Of a stretch of DNA of 64,000 nt, positions 48,801 through 59,069 are shown one piece after another. The DNA lies in assembly GCF_048771995.1 (NCBI RefSeq), contig NC_133031.1, positions 253,001 through 317,000 of the forward strand, given 5' to 3'. Below the pieces are notes generated by a model. That model had not been told where the DNA came from, made no database searches, and worked only from the letters and a program-made list of their open reading frames with translations. A program made the translations under genes and the position numbers. Source of the DNA: Taeniopygia guttata. Its lineage: Eukaryota; Chordata; Aves; Passeriformes; Estrildidae. The first letter of the stretch is position 1, and each line of letters begins with the position of its first letter.

Positions 48801-49160
48801 TGTGGTAGGTAAGGGACAGGCGAAGCGGAAGACCACGGGATGTCACGGAAAGATAGACCCCTCCCCCTCTCTCTTCCCCACGTTATCTATTAACCCCAGA
48901 AGCCCCAGAAGAATGTAGCCACACCTGCTCTGGTAAATTTCCACTACCCGACTAACCCCTGAGACCCCCCCAACCCCCCTCTGACGTAGCAAAGACCCTT
49001 AAAACTATTTAAACCCACGAGATAGGATAATAAACGCTTTTCGACCGTCTGCCATATTGGTGTCTGCGTGTGTTGATTAGCCAGAGCAGCCTGGGCGAGA
49101 CCAGGCTGCCGTGCTGCCCTACCTGAACCAGGTCCCTGGTTGTCCTTTATAAAGGCAACA
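48801..49160 (+). repeat. ERV2 5' LTR
   Basis: 360 bp, TGTGGTAGG...GGCAACA. TATTTAAA near 49007 and AATAAA near 49028. About five substitutions relative to the 3' LTR. Confidence 0.93.
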
Positions 49161-49163
49161 TAC

Positions 49164-49181
49164 TGGTGCCGAAACCCGGGA
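49164..49181 (+). other. ERV2 primer-binding site, tRNA-Phe
   Basis: TGGTGCCGAAACCCGGGA is complementary to the 3' end of vertebrate tRNA-Phe. It starts three bases after the LTR. Confidence 0.88.
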
Positions 49182-49304
49182 CAAAAGAAGAAAAAAAAGG
49201 AAAAATTCCCCCGGCGGACGGGATACACCTGGACAGAAGCAGCGGCCGGAACGGTCAGACCGTATCTAGGCGTAGGGGAGACGTCCCTGGGATCCGCGAG
49301 CGTT

Positions 49305-51629
49305 ATGGACGCAATCGCCAGGATCGTAAGTGCCATTCATTCGCAGTGGGGTATTGGGTGTAAGCTCAAGGATTTTCATCTTGCCATAGCGAGATTGCTT
49401 GAGCTAGGGGCAATTGAGCGCCCTGTGGATGTATTATATCCGGAAATATGGGAAAAATGCACTGCCGCGCTAGCCGAGGACACAAAATCCTCAGGCAGTG
49501 GCAAAAACCTTAAAGCATGGGGCAAGGTAGAGAAAGCCCTACGCAAAGCGATAGAAGAGCAGGAGACATGGAGCGCGGCGCGCACGTGTTTATTAGTTAC
49601 TCCCAAACTCGGTGTGGGGGCGGGGACGCAGACTGCCCCTGAGAGCGATCTGCCCGGCGGCGGGGACCCGGGGGGGCTCAGCGCGACACCCGCTCCCCCA
49701 GATCAGAGCCCACCCCCCCCCGCAGAAACCCCCCGAGACACCCCCGCCGCGGAAAACCCCCAAAAACCCCCCACCGCTCGAACCCCCCGAGAGACCGCAA
49801 ATTCCTCTGTCCCGCCGCCGCCACCGGCCCGCGATCCGCTGTCGGAGACGCAACGGCACGCGGAGCGCTTCTGGCAAGGGCTGGCGAAAGAAGCCCGAGC
49901 CGCCGAAACTGCGGCTCGGGAGAACGGGGCCGCCATGCCGCCCCCTTATCCCTTTGAAAATGGCGCCGGGAGCGGCAGAGAGGGGCGGGGCCCAGGCGGT
50001 CCTGGCGCGAACACCCGGGAAGTGTGCGATCTCGGGAATGCGCGCGCGCGGGAGAAAGGGGCGGAGAGCGGCACAGAGCGCGGAGCCAACCAGCGGCCCC
50101 GTCTGAAGCTGCCACCATATAAGGGAGAAACCACCTCCCGCGAGGGGCGCGGCGAGCCGGGGGGGCGGGAGCGGTGCCACCCCCACGGGGAGGAGCGAGC
50201 TCGGGGCCGGACAAAACGGCGCGGAGCCCCGGAAGTGCACTGGCACTCGTCTTCCGGCTCGGAGACCAGCGACAGCTCCACCAGCTCAGGGGAGCTGACG
50301 GAGGCTGGCTATGGCTCCGAGACGGACGAAACGGAACCGGCACAGCTTGAAACAAAGCCGAGTAAAGCTCTAAGCCGCGCCGAAAAACAACTACAATACG
50401 AACCAGCCCAGTTTACTGACTGGGGGAAAATAAAGATAGCCTGTGCTGAATGGTCCCCAGCGGCCACCATACAAGCCTTCCCGGTAAGGCTTGCCGGTCC
50501 GGAAGGGAACCAACAAAGGGTATATACCCCGATAAACCCAAAGGCCATACAGTCAATTGTCAAAGCCATCGCAGAAAAAGGGATCAACTCGGCTATAGTC
50601 ACTACGTTAATCGATGGTCTTTTTAGCAATGATGACTTGCTTCCCTTTGATATCGAACGGATAGGGCGCATGATACTTGACGGGGCGGGAATGATTGTCT
50701 TCAGACAGGAATGGGAGGATAATTGTAGGAAGCAGCTAGCCCAAGCGTCTGGCGCGAGGCAGCCACTACACAGATCGAGCTTATCCAGACTGATAGGAAA
50801 ACATGATGATATGATCACGCCGCAGCAACAAGCCACGCAGATGCAGGCTGAGGAGGTCAGGGCGACCACTCGGGCTGCTAGAGAGGCTATCCGCGCAGCC
50901 TCCCGAGTCGTGGCCAAGCCGGCACCGTGGTCCACCGTGAGGCAGGCAGAGAGCGAAAGCTTCACACAGTTCGTAGATCGCCTGCAGGCAGCGATAGACT
51001 CCTCCACCCTGCCGGCAGAGGCAAAGGGCCCCGTGGTAGCCGACTGCCTGCGCCAGCAGTGCAACTCTATTACCAAGGATATTTTACGCTCCCTGCCAGC
51101 CGGAGCTAGCCTGGCTGACATGATCAGACACGTAGTTAGGGAGGAACACCTGACGCCCATTCAGGCAGCTGTCCACACCCTGACCAATGCCATGGCGTGT
51201 TTCAAGTGCGGTGAGGCGGGTCACATCGCGGTGAGCTGCCCCCAGCCGACACGGCGGCCTGCCGCAGCGCCTCCGCCCCAAACACGCCCGCGGGGATCCT
51301 GCTGGGGCTGCGGGAGGAAGGGACATCTTGCTAGGGAATGCAGGTCCCGGCTCCAGGGAAACGGAAAGAGGAGGGGGCCCGCGGGCCGCACCCAGCCTCC
51401 TCCCGCTGCGAATATGAGGCGGCCCATCCATGCCAACCCCCAATGGAGCGGGGAGCCCTCGTACCCCATTCTCCCACAGGAAGCAGCCAACTTCATAACC
51501 CTGCCAGCGAGTATCACGGCACAGCCTGCGGCGCCTTCGTACCCACCGCCACCACAAGCAGCGCCTGTGCCACAGGGTCATCAGGGGGCGCCCCAGGTCG
51601 GGACAACCCCTGGGTGGCCCTGGCCCTAA
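49305..51629 (+). CDS. gag: ERV2 gag (774 codons)
   Basis: Start chosen at 49305, the first ATG of this frame after the primer site; the open frame upstream runs back into the LTR and is not used. The matrix region is followed by a long proline/arginine-rich segment containing PPPY (near 49.94 kb), a likely late domain. The capsid starts near 50.4 kb and has a major homology region near 50.94-50.99 kb. Two nucleocapsid zinc knuckles of the CX2CX4HX4C form lie near 51.20 and 51.30 kb. A proline-rich tail ends at TAA 51627-51629. No internal stop. A perfect GTAAGT donor lies after codon 7 (GT at 49326). GC-rich composition makes the opposite strand open as well; those frames are shadows. Confidence 0.9.
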   Translation: MDAIARIVSAIHSQWGIGCKLKDFHLAIARLLELGAIERPVDVLYPEIWEKCTAALAEDTKSSGSGKNLKAWGKVEKALRKAIEEQETWSAARTCLLVTPKLGVGAGTQTAPESDLPGGGDPGGLSATPAPPDQSPPPPAETPRDTPAAENPQKPPTARTPRETANSSVPPPPPARDPLSETQRHAERFWQGLAKEARAAETAARENGAAMPPPYPFENGAGSGREGRGPGGPGANTREVCDLGNARAREKGAESGTERGANQRPRLKLPPYKGETTSREGRGEPGGRERCHPHGEERARGRTKRRGAPEVHWHSSSGSETSDSSTSSGELTEAGYGSETDETEPAQLETKPSKALSRAEKQLQYEPAQFTDWGKIKIACAEWSPAATIQAFPVRLAGPEGNQQRVYTPINPKAIQSIVKAIAEKGINSAIVTTLIDGLFSNDDLLPFDIERIGRMILDGAGMIVFRQEWEDNCRKQLAQASGARQPLHRSSLSRLIGKHDDMITPQQQATQMQAEEVRATTRAAREAIRAASRVVAKPAPWSTVRQAESESFTQFVDRLQAAIDSSTLPAEAKGPVVADCLRQQCNSITKDILRSLPAGASLADMIRHVVREEHLTPIQAAVHTLTNAMACFKCGEAGHIAVSCPQPTRRPAAAPPPQTRPRGSCWGCGRKGHLARECRSRLQGNGKRRGPAGRTQPPPAANMRRPIHANPQWSGEPSYPILPQEAANFITLPASITAQPAAPSYPPPPQAAPVPQGHQGAPQVGTTPGWPWP
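49320..49331 (+). promoter_or_regulatory. ERV2 splice donor inside gag
   Basis: AGGATC|GTAAGT, phase 0 after seven gag codons. It would let env mRNA use the gag start codon, as in avian sarcoma-leukosis viruses; the env acceptor at 59068 is also phase 0. Confidence 0.7.
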
Positions 51630-51976
51630 AAATAGGGAAGGAACCCCCGAAAGTTTGGGGGACATGCCGCCTCTATGGCAGTCGGGACCCCCATGTAATA
51701 GGGCTCCAGTTTTGGGCAGACACAGGAGCAGACTGCACAATCCTACCCCAAGCCCTATGGCCCCGACACTGGCAGTACAAGGAGGTCCCCCCAGTGAACG
51801 GGGTGGGAGGATTGTCCCGAGCTTGGAAAAGCACCCAATTGGTAGCTATAATGCTCCACACAAAGAAAGGACCAGAACAAACAGTAGCAATCCACCCCTA
51901 TATCTTGCAAAACTCCCCACCCCTGATAGGAAGAGACATCCTCGCCATGCTAGGAGTCAGGATTACAAGTTTATAA
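51630..51976 (+). CDS. pro: ERV2 pro: aspartic protease
   Basis: Open in frame 2 (from 51338, overlapping gag) to TAA 51974-51976. WADTGAD near 51.72 kb holds the catalytic Asp, and LIGRDIL near 51.94 kb matches the conserved GRD region. Entry from gag needs a -1 shift, but I found no canonical slippery heptamer before the gag stop. No dUTPase-like domain is present, unlike ERV1. Confidence 0.85.
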
Positions 51977-54320
51977 TGAGGGCCACTGCTGTACACCCAC
52001 TGCTGCCAATCAAACTCACTTGGAAATCACCAGACCCCGTATGGGTTGAGCAGTGGCCCCTGTCAAAGCCTCGAATGACAGCCTTGCTGGAACTGGTCGA
52101 CCGCGAGCTACAAAAGGGCCACATTGAACCCTCCACCAGCCCGTGGAACACCCCTGTGTTTGTAATCCCCAAGAGATCAGGAGAAGGCTACCGCCTCGTC
52201 CACGACCTGAGGGAAGTGAACAAGACAATTCAGCCCATGGGTCCAGTTCAGACACTACTGCCCGCAAACTCAGCCATCCCCAAAGGGCAGCCGTGCGCAG
52301 TGCTGGACATCAAAGACTGTTTCTTTTCAATACCTCTGCATGCCGAGGACAAAGAACGGTTCGCCTTCTCCGTCGTGTTCCCGAACGGCGAGCGACCTAA
52401 CCTCCACTTCCAATGGAAGGTGCTACCTCAAGGCCTTGTGGACAGCCCGACCATATGCCAGATTACCGTGGACAGGGCACTGATGCCAGTCCGACACTCC
52501 CACCCTGCTGCGACCATCATTCAGTACATGGACGACATCCTCGTCGCTGCACCATCGGCAGGCCAAGTGGATCACCTAGTGTCCGCGATCACAGAAACCC
52601 TCCAGGCCAACGGCTTCGAGATCGCGAACACGAAGATCAAGAGAGGACCGTGCGTGACCTTCCTGGGAGTGGGGATCACAAACTCCTACGTGACCCCACC
52701 CAGGATAAAGGTCCGCCGAGACATCAAGACCCTCCACGACATGCAGCGACTCGTGGGATCTCTGCAGTGGCTCCGCAACATCATCCTAGTTCCCCCAGAG
52801 GTCATGGACCCCCTATATGACCTCCTGAAAGGAAAACACCCCTGGGACCCCAAGGAGCTGACGCCGCAAGCAACGAAATCCCTCGACTTCATCGAACGTC
52901 AGATGTCCACTAGCCTGCTTGCCAGGTGGAACCCGAGCGTACCACTGGACTTATACGTCCACTTCACGCAGAAGGGAGGAGTGGGAGCACTTGCCCAAGG
53001 ACCTTCCGAAAAATCCCAGCCGATCCAGTGGGTGGTCCTCGGAAGACCAACTCACGCATTCTCCCCAGGAGTTGAATGCGTTGTTAACCTCATCACGAAA
53101 GGCAGGAGACTCGCCCTGAGACACCTGGGAACCGAGCCGGCAAGGATCCACCTCCCCTTCCGCAAGCGACCGACCACGGAGTCAACTGCGATATCGGAGC
53201 ACCTGGCCCTCGCTCTCACTGGCTTTGGAGGAGAAATTTCCTACGCCACCAAACCACCTTGGACCCAGCTACTGACCATTGTCGACATAGACGTGCCACC
53301 GAAGGTCATGGACCGACCGCAACCAGGACCAACGGTCTTTACAGACGCCTCCTCCACGACTTCTACTGCAGCAGCGGTGTGGCAGGCAGGAGAAACATGG
53401 CATTGCGTCAAAACGTGTGACCCCACGCTGTCAGTGCAACAGCTGGAAGCAGCAGCAGTGGTCTTGGCGTGTGGACTTTTCCAGGACGAACACCTCAACA
53501 TCGTGACAGACTCTATATTCGTGGCAAAGCTCTGCCTAGCCATGTCAAGACCAGGTGTGTCAACATCCACGACGGCCTCCATGCTTGAAGAGGCACTCTC
53601 CTCACGCCAGGGCACCGTGTCCGTCATTCACGTCAACAGCCATAACCCAGTCAAGGGCTTCTTCCAGACTGGAAATGACAAAGCAGATGCCGCAGCGAAG
53701 GGAGTGTGGACGCTGCAGGAAGCTCGTCAGCTGCACGAGTCACTCCACATTGGGGCCAAAGCACTGGTGAAGAGATGCGGGATCTCGACAGCAGACGCGA
53801 GACACGTAGTGGCCACCTGCCCTCACTGCCAGAAGTCACCCCTATGGACCGGTGGAGTCAACCCGAGGGGCCTCAAGGCGTCAGAAATCTGGCAGTCAGA
53901 CTTCACCCTCTGCGAACTGCTAAAGCCCCGAGCATGGCTTGCAGTGACAGTGGACACCTACAGCGGAGTGATCATAGCGACACAGCACCTCAAACCCAAC
54001 TCCAAGGCCACGATCCAGCACTGGCTGACAGTTATGGCATGGCTTGGTATCCCCAAGCAAATTAAAACTGACAATGCTTCCAATTTTATCTCCAAATCAG
54101 TGCGGGAATTCGCCTTGGTGTGGGGTATCACCTTAGCACAGGGAATCCCATATAACAGCACCGGACAGGCCATTGTCGAGCGAGCAAATCAGACCCTAAA
54201 AGCCAAGTTAGAAGTGTTGGCAAAGGCAGAGGGCTTTGCCAATTCCATCCCCTCAGGAGACCAGACACGCATGCTAGCAACCGCGCTGCTAGCACTGAAC
54301 CAATTCCCTAGGGGAGATGA
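51974..54320 (+). pseudogene. pol: ERV2 pol, 5' part (RT, RNase H, most of integrase), split by ERV3
   Basis: Frame 1, entered by a -1 shift from pro; A-AGT-TTA before the pro stop is only a near match to a slippery site. Reverse transcriptase has LPQG and YMDD (52525-52536). RNase H has TDAS near 53.34 kb, with later Glu and TDS motifs. Integrase has the H-H-C-C motif near 53.74-53.83 kb. The catalytic triad is Asp 53899, Asp 54070 and Glu 54178, a DD35E arrangement. The open frame runs on to 54669, but everything after 54320 is ERV3 LTR sequence. The true C-terminus resumes at 58838. Confidence 0.9.
54315..54320. repeat. ERV3 target-site duplication, left copy (AGATGA)
   Basis: AGATGA of ERV2 pol, repeated at 58832-58837 on the other side of ERV3. 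Confidence 0.92.
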
Positions 54321-54717
54321 TAAAGCCAGGGAATCTCAGAAAAACGGAAAGCTGGACAAGACAAACGCAGGTTCAAACCAATGTGGTTCATCAAGCGTTT
54401 TTCCGTTTATTCAAGATAAGGTGGTAGTTTATATAAGCTTCCACATAGTTTACAGAAACAAAGACACTCTAATTGGTAGGCTAACATTGTTTACCTTTCC
54501 CTTAAAACGGCCTACACTTTACACCATAAAACCTATACTAATTCACACCCCGTGGTCCCCCCAGTACCTTAAGACTATTTTCTACCTGCGCCACAACCCT
54601 GAATTTCTAACTGCGTCAGAGGCTTTGAGGGCCCCACCAGGCCTCAATCTGAGGCCTAGCCTGGAGTAGCTCAACTTTCACAATCCATGCCCTCTTTCTC
54701 TCAAAAATGCTGTAACA
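54321..54717 (-). repeat. ERV3 3' LTR
   Basis: 397 bp; on the minus strand TGTTACAGC...CTGGCTTTA. TATATAAA near 54431 and AATAAA near 54412 (minus strand). Ends in TA, not CA. Apparently identical to 58435-58831. Confidence 0.92.
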
Positions 54718-54738
54718 ATTCCCTCTTTTTCTTTTGAG
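54718..54738 (-). promoter_or_regulatory. ERV3 polypurine tract
   Basis: On the minus strand, AAAAGAAAAAGAGGGAAT directly precedes the TGTTAC start of the 3' LTR. Confidence 0.8.
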
Positions 54739-54768
54739 CTACTCAGGCTGGAGTGAAGGCTCAATGAA

Positions 54769-55029
54769 CTAATTTTTGCACACACTGTCTTTGACCCAGC
54801 CAGAAAAACCTGAAGAATTGAGCCAGTTATCAAATGAAGTGTCCATTTGGAGAACACTGCGTTTGGCTCGTTGAGTCTTCTGAGGCAATTCGAGAACCTG
54901 ATATATGGTGGGAGCAAAAAGCATCAACCTACTGATATAACATGGGCCTCCCCTAGCATTTTGAGGGATTGCTGACCAGACTCGGTCCCCACAAATGAGG
55001 AAGGTTCCTGGGGGCAGTTTTTCCTGCAC
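54769..55029 (-). pseudogene. ERV3 env remnant with most of the transmembrane subunit deleted
   Basis: The open frame contains FLICGDRVWSAIP, similar to FLICGDRAYPGIP in ERV1 env, then an RAKR furin-like site. Soon after comes a segment like the pre-membrane part of the ERV1 transmembrane subunit (NWLNSSGFSGW). The fusion peptide, CX6CC region and anchor are absent and the frame stops. It is an internally deleted fragment that could not make a working glycoprotein. Confidence 0.6.
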
Positions 55030-57108
55030 TACCTCTTGGAGTCGAATTGTTACAATATTCTAAACAGTTGTAATACAATGGTGATCTGGGAGACAATCAA
55101 GTGTTGTCATCTGTCAATTTTCCATTTTCTTGAGTTGGTTTGGTAGCATAAGATCCAAATATCAAACAGTAATTTCCTGGGACAGAACCCAAAAGACCAA
55201 ATTCTTGAAAACTATCATCAGTAAATTTAAGGTTTTGCACAAATGCAACAGCTTGCGCTCCCAGAGTGCTATTTAAACTTATTTGAGCTCAGGTCCAAGT
55301 CTTGAACTCTGCCATGGGACCCAACGAGACTCCAAAAATTAAACAAGTGCGAAATAAAAACATTGAGGCCCACCACATTCTTCTCAGGTTCTTGAATGCC
55401 CTGTCTAACATGAAAGGAACAATCTTAATTCTAAGCATAAACTATAACTTCTAATAAACTAACTTCTGATAAATCTAACTTCACACTTATGATATTTCAA
55501 CTTATTTTTCTGTTTCATCTATTTTTAAAATTCTGTTTCTGCCTTTTCGTATCAATGCAGCAAGAGCATCTGTCCTGTCCATCACACGACTTCTTGGTTG
55601 GATGGGTAAAAACACTCACTCAAGTAGAATTTCTGCTGATCCCCGTTGGGAGCTCCCTCTTTTTCTTTTGCCATTGAAAGACAATGGCAAGATGAACAGA
55701 AAAATCACAGGCATTACTAAAACTTATTAAAAACTTAGCAAAAAAAAAAATTCTATAACATCATTAAAAACACACTTATAAAAAAAAACTCAAAGGCCAC
55801 GATCTTCTGTGGGTGAAACACAAATCTTTGCACAATCCACTTTTGCTGTGCATCCTCTGATCCACTTGTGGAGAGATCAGTGCCCTCTTGCAATTGAGAA
55901 GTTCCACATTCTTCACTGAAATCCATTTTGATTCTGCACCTGTTAAAACACAAACAAACCCAACACCCCCACAGGGACTGGAGGGTCCTCTCTTAATTCT
56001 GTTCCCTAAAACTTGCATGAAGAAATGGAAATATCAACATCTTTGTTATAAACATGAAAAACATTAAGAACAAAACAATGCATATAGTAAAGAAACTAAC
56101 AACAAATAAAAATCAATCAAATAATACACAATCAATATTACATATAAAATCACAGTTACCAAGTGCTACACTATCAAATTGTCATCCCAGAGTCTGCAGC
56201 AGCTGAAAAACCTTAAAACAACAGAGATTTGGATAAAACATGTCCGGATCATGTCTCTCCAAAACCTCCTTTGAGGCTCAGCTGTCCTGTATGGTCAAAT
56301 TGTCAAGCCAAAAGGACTTGAATACTTTTTTGATGCAGAAAACACCTGGATCAATCACACCATCCACGTAGAGCCAGAGCCTGGCCAGAGCTCAAACTCT
56401 AATTGGAGGATATGTTTAAAACAAAAGTCTTAAAAATAACAGTTATAAGTGAAAAACCTTATTATTAACAATTTATCAAAACATCAAATGATTGAACCTG
56501 TCTAAAATTTGTTTCAAGACAAAAATTCTCTAAATACAACAAACCTTTTCTTCAAAAATCTGAGAATTTGAAGTCTGAAATCTTGAACCAGAACTTGGAC
56601 TATAAATTTTTAAAAGATGAACTGCAGCTGCATAGAAAATTGAATAAAGAAAACACATGAGTAGTTAAAAAATCAAGCACACAGGATCCTGAAAAACACA
56701 TCTTACAATCAATCACCTAAAAAAAACCCCATAAAACATATGAAAACTGACGGTAAATATTAAAACAACATCTCAATACCTTAACATCTTAATAATAATT
56801 CTTATCACAAAAATCAGACAACTTACATTATATGATCAACCTATTAACAAGAAATGTTTAAAATAGTTTAAAACAATCTTGTCAAGCATTCATATAACAT
56901 TAGTAACAATCATTACTATTTATCATTACCTACAAAAACTTGACAATTATCATTTATCTTATTATCTATAAAAACTCAAAAACAGAAATTGTGAACTCAA
57001 TGCCAACATTCCATCTGACTGACTTTTCTCAAATCTTTGCTTTCAAAGACATTTTTAGCAATTAAATAATTATTAACATTTCTATCCTTTTTTGTTTTAC
57101 AGTAATTT
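55030..57108 (-). other. ERV3 internal region, AT-rich, no gene seen
   Basis: A-rich on the plus strand and T-rich on the element strand. Stops occur in all frames and no retroviral motif was found. The origin of this filler is unknown. Confidence 0.55.
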
Positions 57109-57925
57109 TCATCCACATTGTATTTGAAATAACTTTGATTTGCATAATGTCCATCCTTCTTGGTATCTTGGAAAACACTCAGTATTGCTATACTTTTTCA
57201 TTACGTCTTTTGTCTCTTGCAAGGAGTTGAAAAAAAAATTCTGTTGACATTTTTGCTGTAGTGTTGCCATCTCGCCATCGGTGGCACTGCTGCTCTCGGC
57301 GTCGTTGTTACCATGGCAACCAAGCTGTGCAGCGCCTCCGCCACCATTGCTGGGCGCTGCGGGGAGGGGAAGGGGGGTGGGGGGGAACGGGACGGTGCCG
57401 TCTCGCTCCCGTCCTTGCTGCGTCACTGTGGGTACGGGCGAGGAGACGCTCCTGATGCGGCCGCGCCCCGCCTGCTCCGACTCCAGCGCGGCCGAGCCCC
57501 GGGGAATGCCCGTCTCCACCCTTGCGCTGTTGCTCGGCAACAAGGAACCTTCTGTGTCTTGGCCGATGTCCGCTCCGCCCCGGGGCCGCCTCAGGCTTGG
57601 TGCCGGCTGGCCCCGCTCCGGCCGGCCCCGCTCTGCCTGCCGCTCCGCGGTCCGCCCAGGCGGCTGGCCGGTGCTCGCCGCCGCCGCCGCCGGGTACCGG
57701 CGAGCCGCGTGTCTGCGCATGCACGCACCCGCGGCAGCCGCCGCCGCTGCCGCAGCGGGGGGGCGAAGGGCCGGCGCCGCCTTGCTCGAATGCTCGAATG
57801 GCAGCTTCCGCTGCCTCTTTCTCCGCGGCCATGCTTTGTAAGGTATATAAAACTTTCTTCCAAACACCTCCAAGCTCTAATAGTGTTTTCTTGTCCTTTC
57901 TGCCCCCCGAGTCAATTGCTTGCAT
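57109..57925 (-). CDS. ERV3 GC-rich open frames of unknown nature (57308-57925 and 57109-57873)
   Basis: Two overlapping minus-strand frames. The one starting at 57925 begins MQAIDSGG and has an acidic/alanine amphipathic stretch. The one starting at 57873 is rich in alanine and arginine and continues past the GC-rich part. I recognise no matrix, capsid or nucleocapsid motif. They occupy the gag position, so a gag-derived or captured host sequence is possible, but length alone is expected in GC-rich DNA. Coding is unproven. Confidence 0.3.
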
Positions 57926-58414
57926 AAGATCGGACTCTTTTTATCTTTTTCCCTCTCTCAGAGAGGATATGTGAAAGAAACCGCGGTGCTCTTCCTCAGA
58001 CGTTCTTAATACGTCCCCTTTCTTTCCCTTCGCGGCTTACCTCCAACCTCTGCGGGTTGCTCCGCTCGCTTTTCTTCGGCAAGGCAGCAGCTCCCGCTCC
58101 AGCTCTCCGGCCCCGGCCACGTCCACACCCGCCGTTCAGGTACCTTGTGAACACCGAGGTCTTCCCACTGCTCCAACGGACTCTCGCAAACAAACAACAA
58201 TGCGAAGAGTCTTTTTCCTCCCGTTGGGAAACGGCCCAATTCGGAGTTTGGAGACTTCTGCTCCGTTCCACCTGATCCCCGTTCACAAAAAGTGAATTTG
58301 GGATCCCGGTCCCGTCACCATGAGGCGATTTGGACCTAAATTCCTGTCGCGCGACTCAAACCTGACTGCCCGTTACTCTAAAAGTAATTTGGCAGCCTTC
58401 TCGGAGCCTCCTGA
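57926..58414 (-). other. ERV3 leader region
   Basis: Sequence between the primer site and the first possible start codon; would carry any packaging signal. No supported open frame. Confidence 0.45.
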
Positions 58415-58432
58415 GTCCCTGTGCGGGCGCCA
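58415..58432 (-). other. ERV3 primer-binding site, tRNA-Lys3-like
   Basis: On the minus strand TGGCGCCCGCACAGGGAC, two bases after the LTR. It differs from the tRNA-Lys3 complement by one base. Confidence 0.8.
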
Positions 58433-58434
58433 CT

Positions 58435-58831
58435 TAAAGCCAGGGAATCTCAGAAAAACGGAAAGCTGGACAAGACAAACGCAGGTTCAAACCAATGTGG
58501 TTCATCAAGCGTTTTTCCGTTTATTCAAGATAAGGTGGTAGTTTATATAAGCTTCCACATAGTTTACAGAAACAAAGACACTCTAATTGGTAGGCTAACA
58601 TTGTTTACCTTTCCCTTAAAACGGCCTACACTTTACACCATAAAACCTATACTAATTCACACCCCGTGGTCCCCCCAGTACCTTAAGACTATTTTCTACC
58701 TGCGCCACAACCCTGAATTTCTAACTGCGTCAGAGGCTTTGAGGGCCCCACCAGGCCTCAATCTGAGGCCTAGCCTGGAGTAGCTCAACTTTCACAATCC
58801 ATGCCCTCTTTCTCTCAAAAATGCTGTAACA
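58435..58831 (-). repeat. ERV3 5' LTR
   Basis: 397 bp, apparently identical to 54321-54717; followed on its right by AGATGA at 58832-58837. Confidence 0.92.
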
Positions 58832-58837
58832 AGATGA
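58832..58837. repeat. ERV3 target-site duplication, right copy (AGATGA)
   Basis: Second copy of the ERV2 pol hexamer at 54315-54320. Confidence 0.92.
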
Positions 58838-59054
58838 AGCAAACAGTCCCATTCGAAAACACTGGGCCACCCAGACACTAGAGGAGGGCCCACAGGTCAT
58901 GGTCAAAAACGAGCTAGGCGAGTGGGAATGGGGCTGGAGACTGGTGCTTACGGGACGGGGGTACGCGGCAGTTAAAAAGGAGGACAAGATCAGGTGGTGT
59001 CCACTCAGGTCGATCAAACCTGACCTTCAGAATGAAACTAATGGAAAACTGTGA
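58838..59054 (+). pseudogene. pol: ERV2 pol, 3' part (integrase C-terminal domain)
   Basis: Continues the pol frame if ERV3 and one AGATGA are disregarded, and stops at TGA 59052-59054. It contains a WRLVLTGRGYA-type segment typical of the integrase C-terminal domain. It is now cut off from the rest of pol by 4.5 kb of ERV3. Confidence 0.8.
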
Positions 59055-59057
59055 GTT

Positions 59058-59069
59058 TTCGTTCGCAGG
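59058..59069 (+). promoter_or_regulatory. ERV2 env splice acceptor
   Basis: TTTTCGTTCGCAG|GAC, exon start 59069, phase 0 with the env frame and with the donor inside gag. Confidence 0.65.

Larger units (their letters stand above)
54321..58831 (-). mobile_element. ERV3, young internally deleted retroviral element nested in ERV2 pol
   Basis: 4.5 kb on the minus strand, bounded by two 397-bp direct repeats that I cannot distinguish by eye and by a 6-bp AGATGA duplication. On its own strand: 5' LTR (58831 down to 58435), lysine-type primer site, GC-rich region with two overlapping open frames, about 2 kb of T-rich DNA, an env remnant, a polypurine tract and the 3' LTR (54717 down to 54321). No protease, reverse transcriptase or integrase is recognisable, so it must have been copied by proteins supplied in trans. 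Identical LTRs mean a very recent insertion. Confidence 0.9.

Noticed and set aside
49593..50355. Long minus-strand frames opposite ERV2 gag
   Set aside because: They are shadows of GC-rich gag sequence with no independent motif.
51560..51629. Canonical slippery site for ERV2 gag-pro
   Set aside because: No heptamer of the X-XXY-YYZ form lies in register before the gag stop, so I give none.
54321..54669. C-terminal extension of ERV2 pol
   Set aside because: These codons are the ERV3 LTR read in the wrong orientation; the same translation appears at the second LTR (58.44 kb).
55030..57108. Possible RNA gene or array in the A-rich part of ERV3
   Set aside because: No repeat unit, stem or promoter box could be identified; low complexity alone is not evidence.
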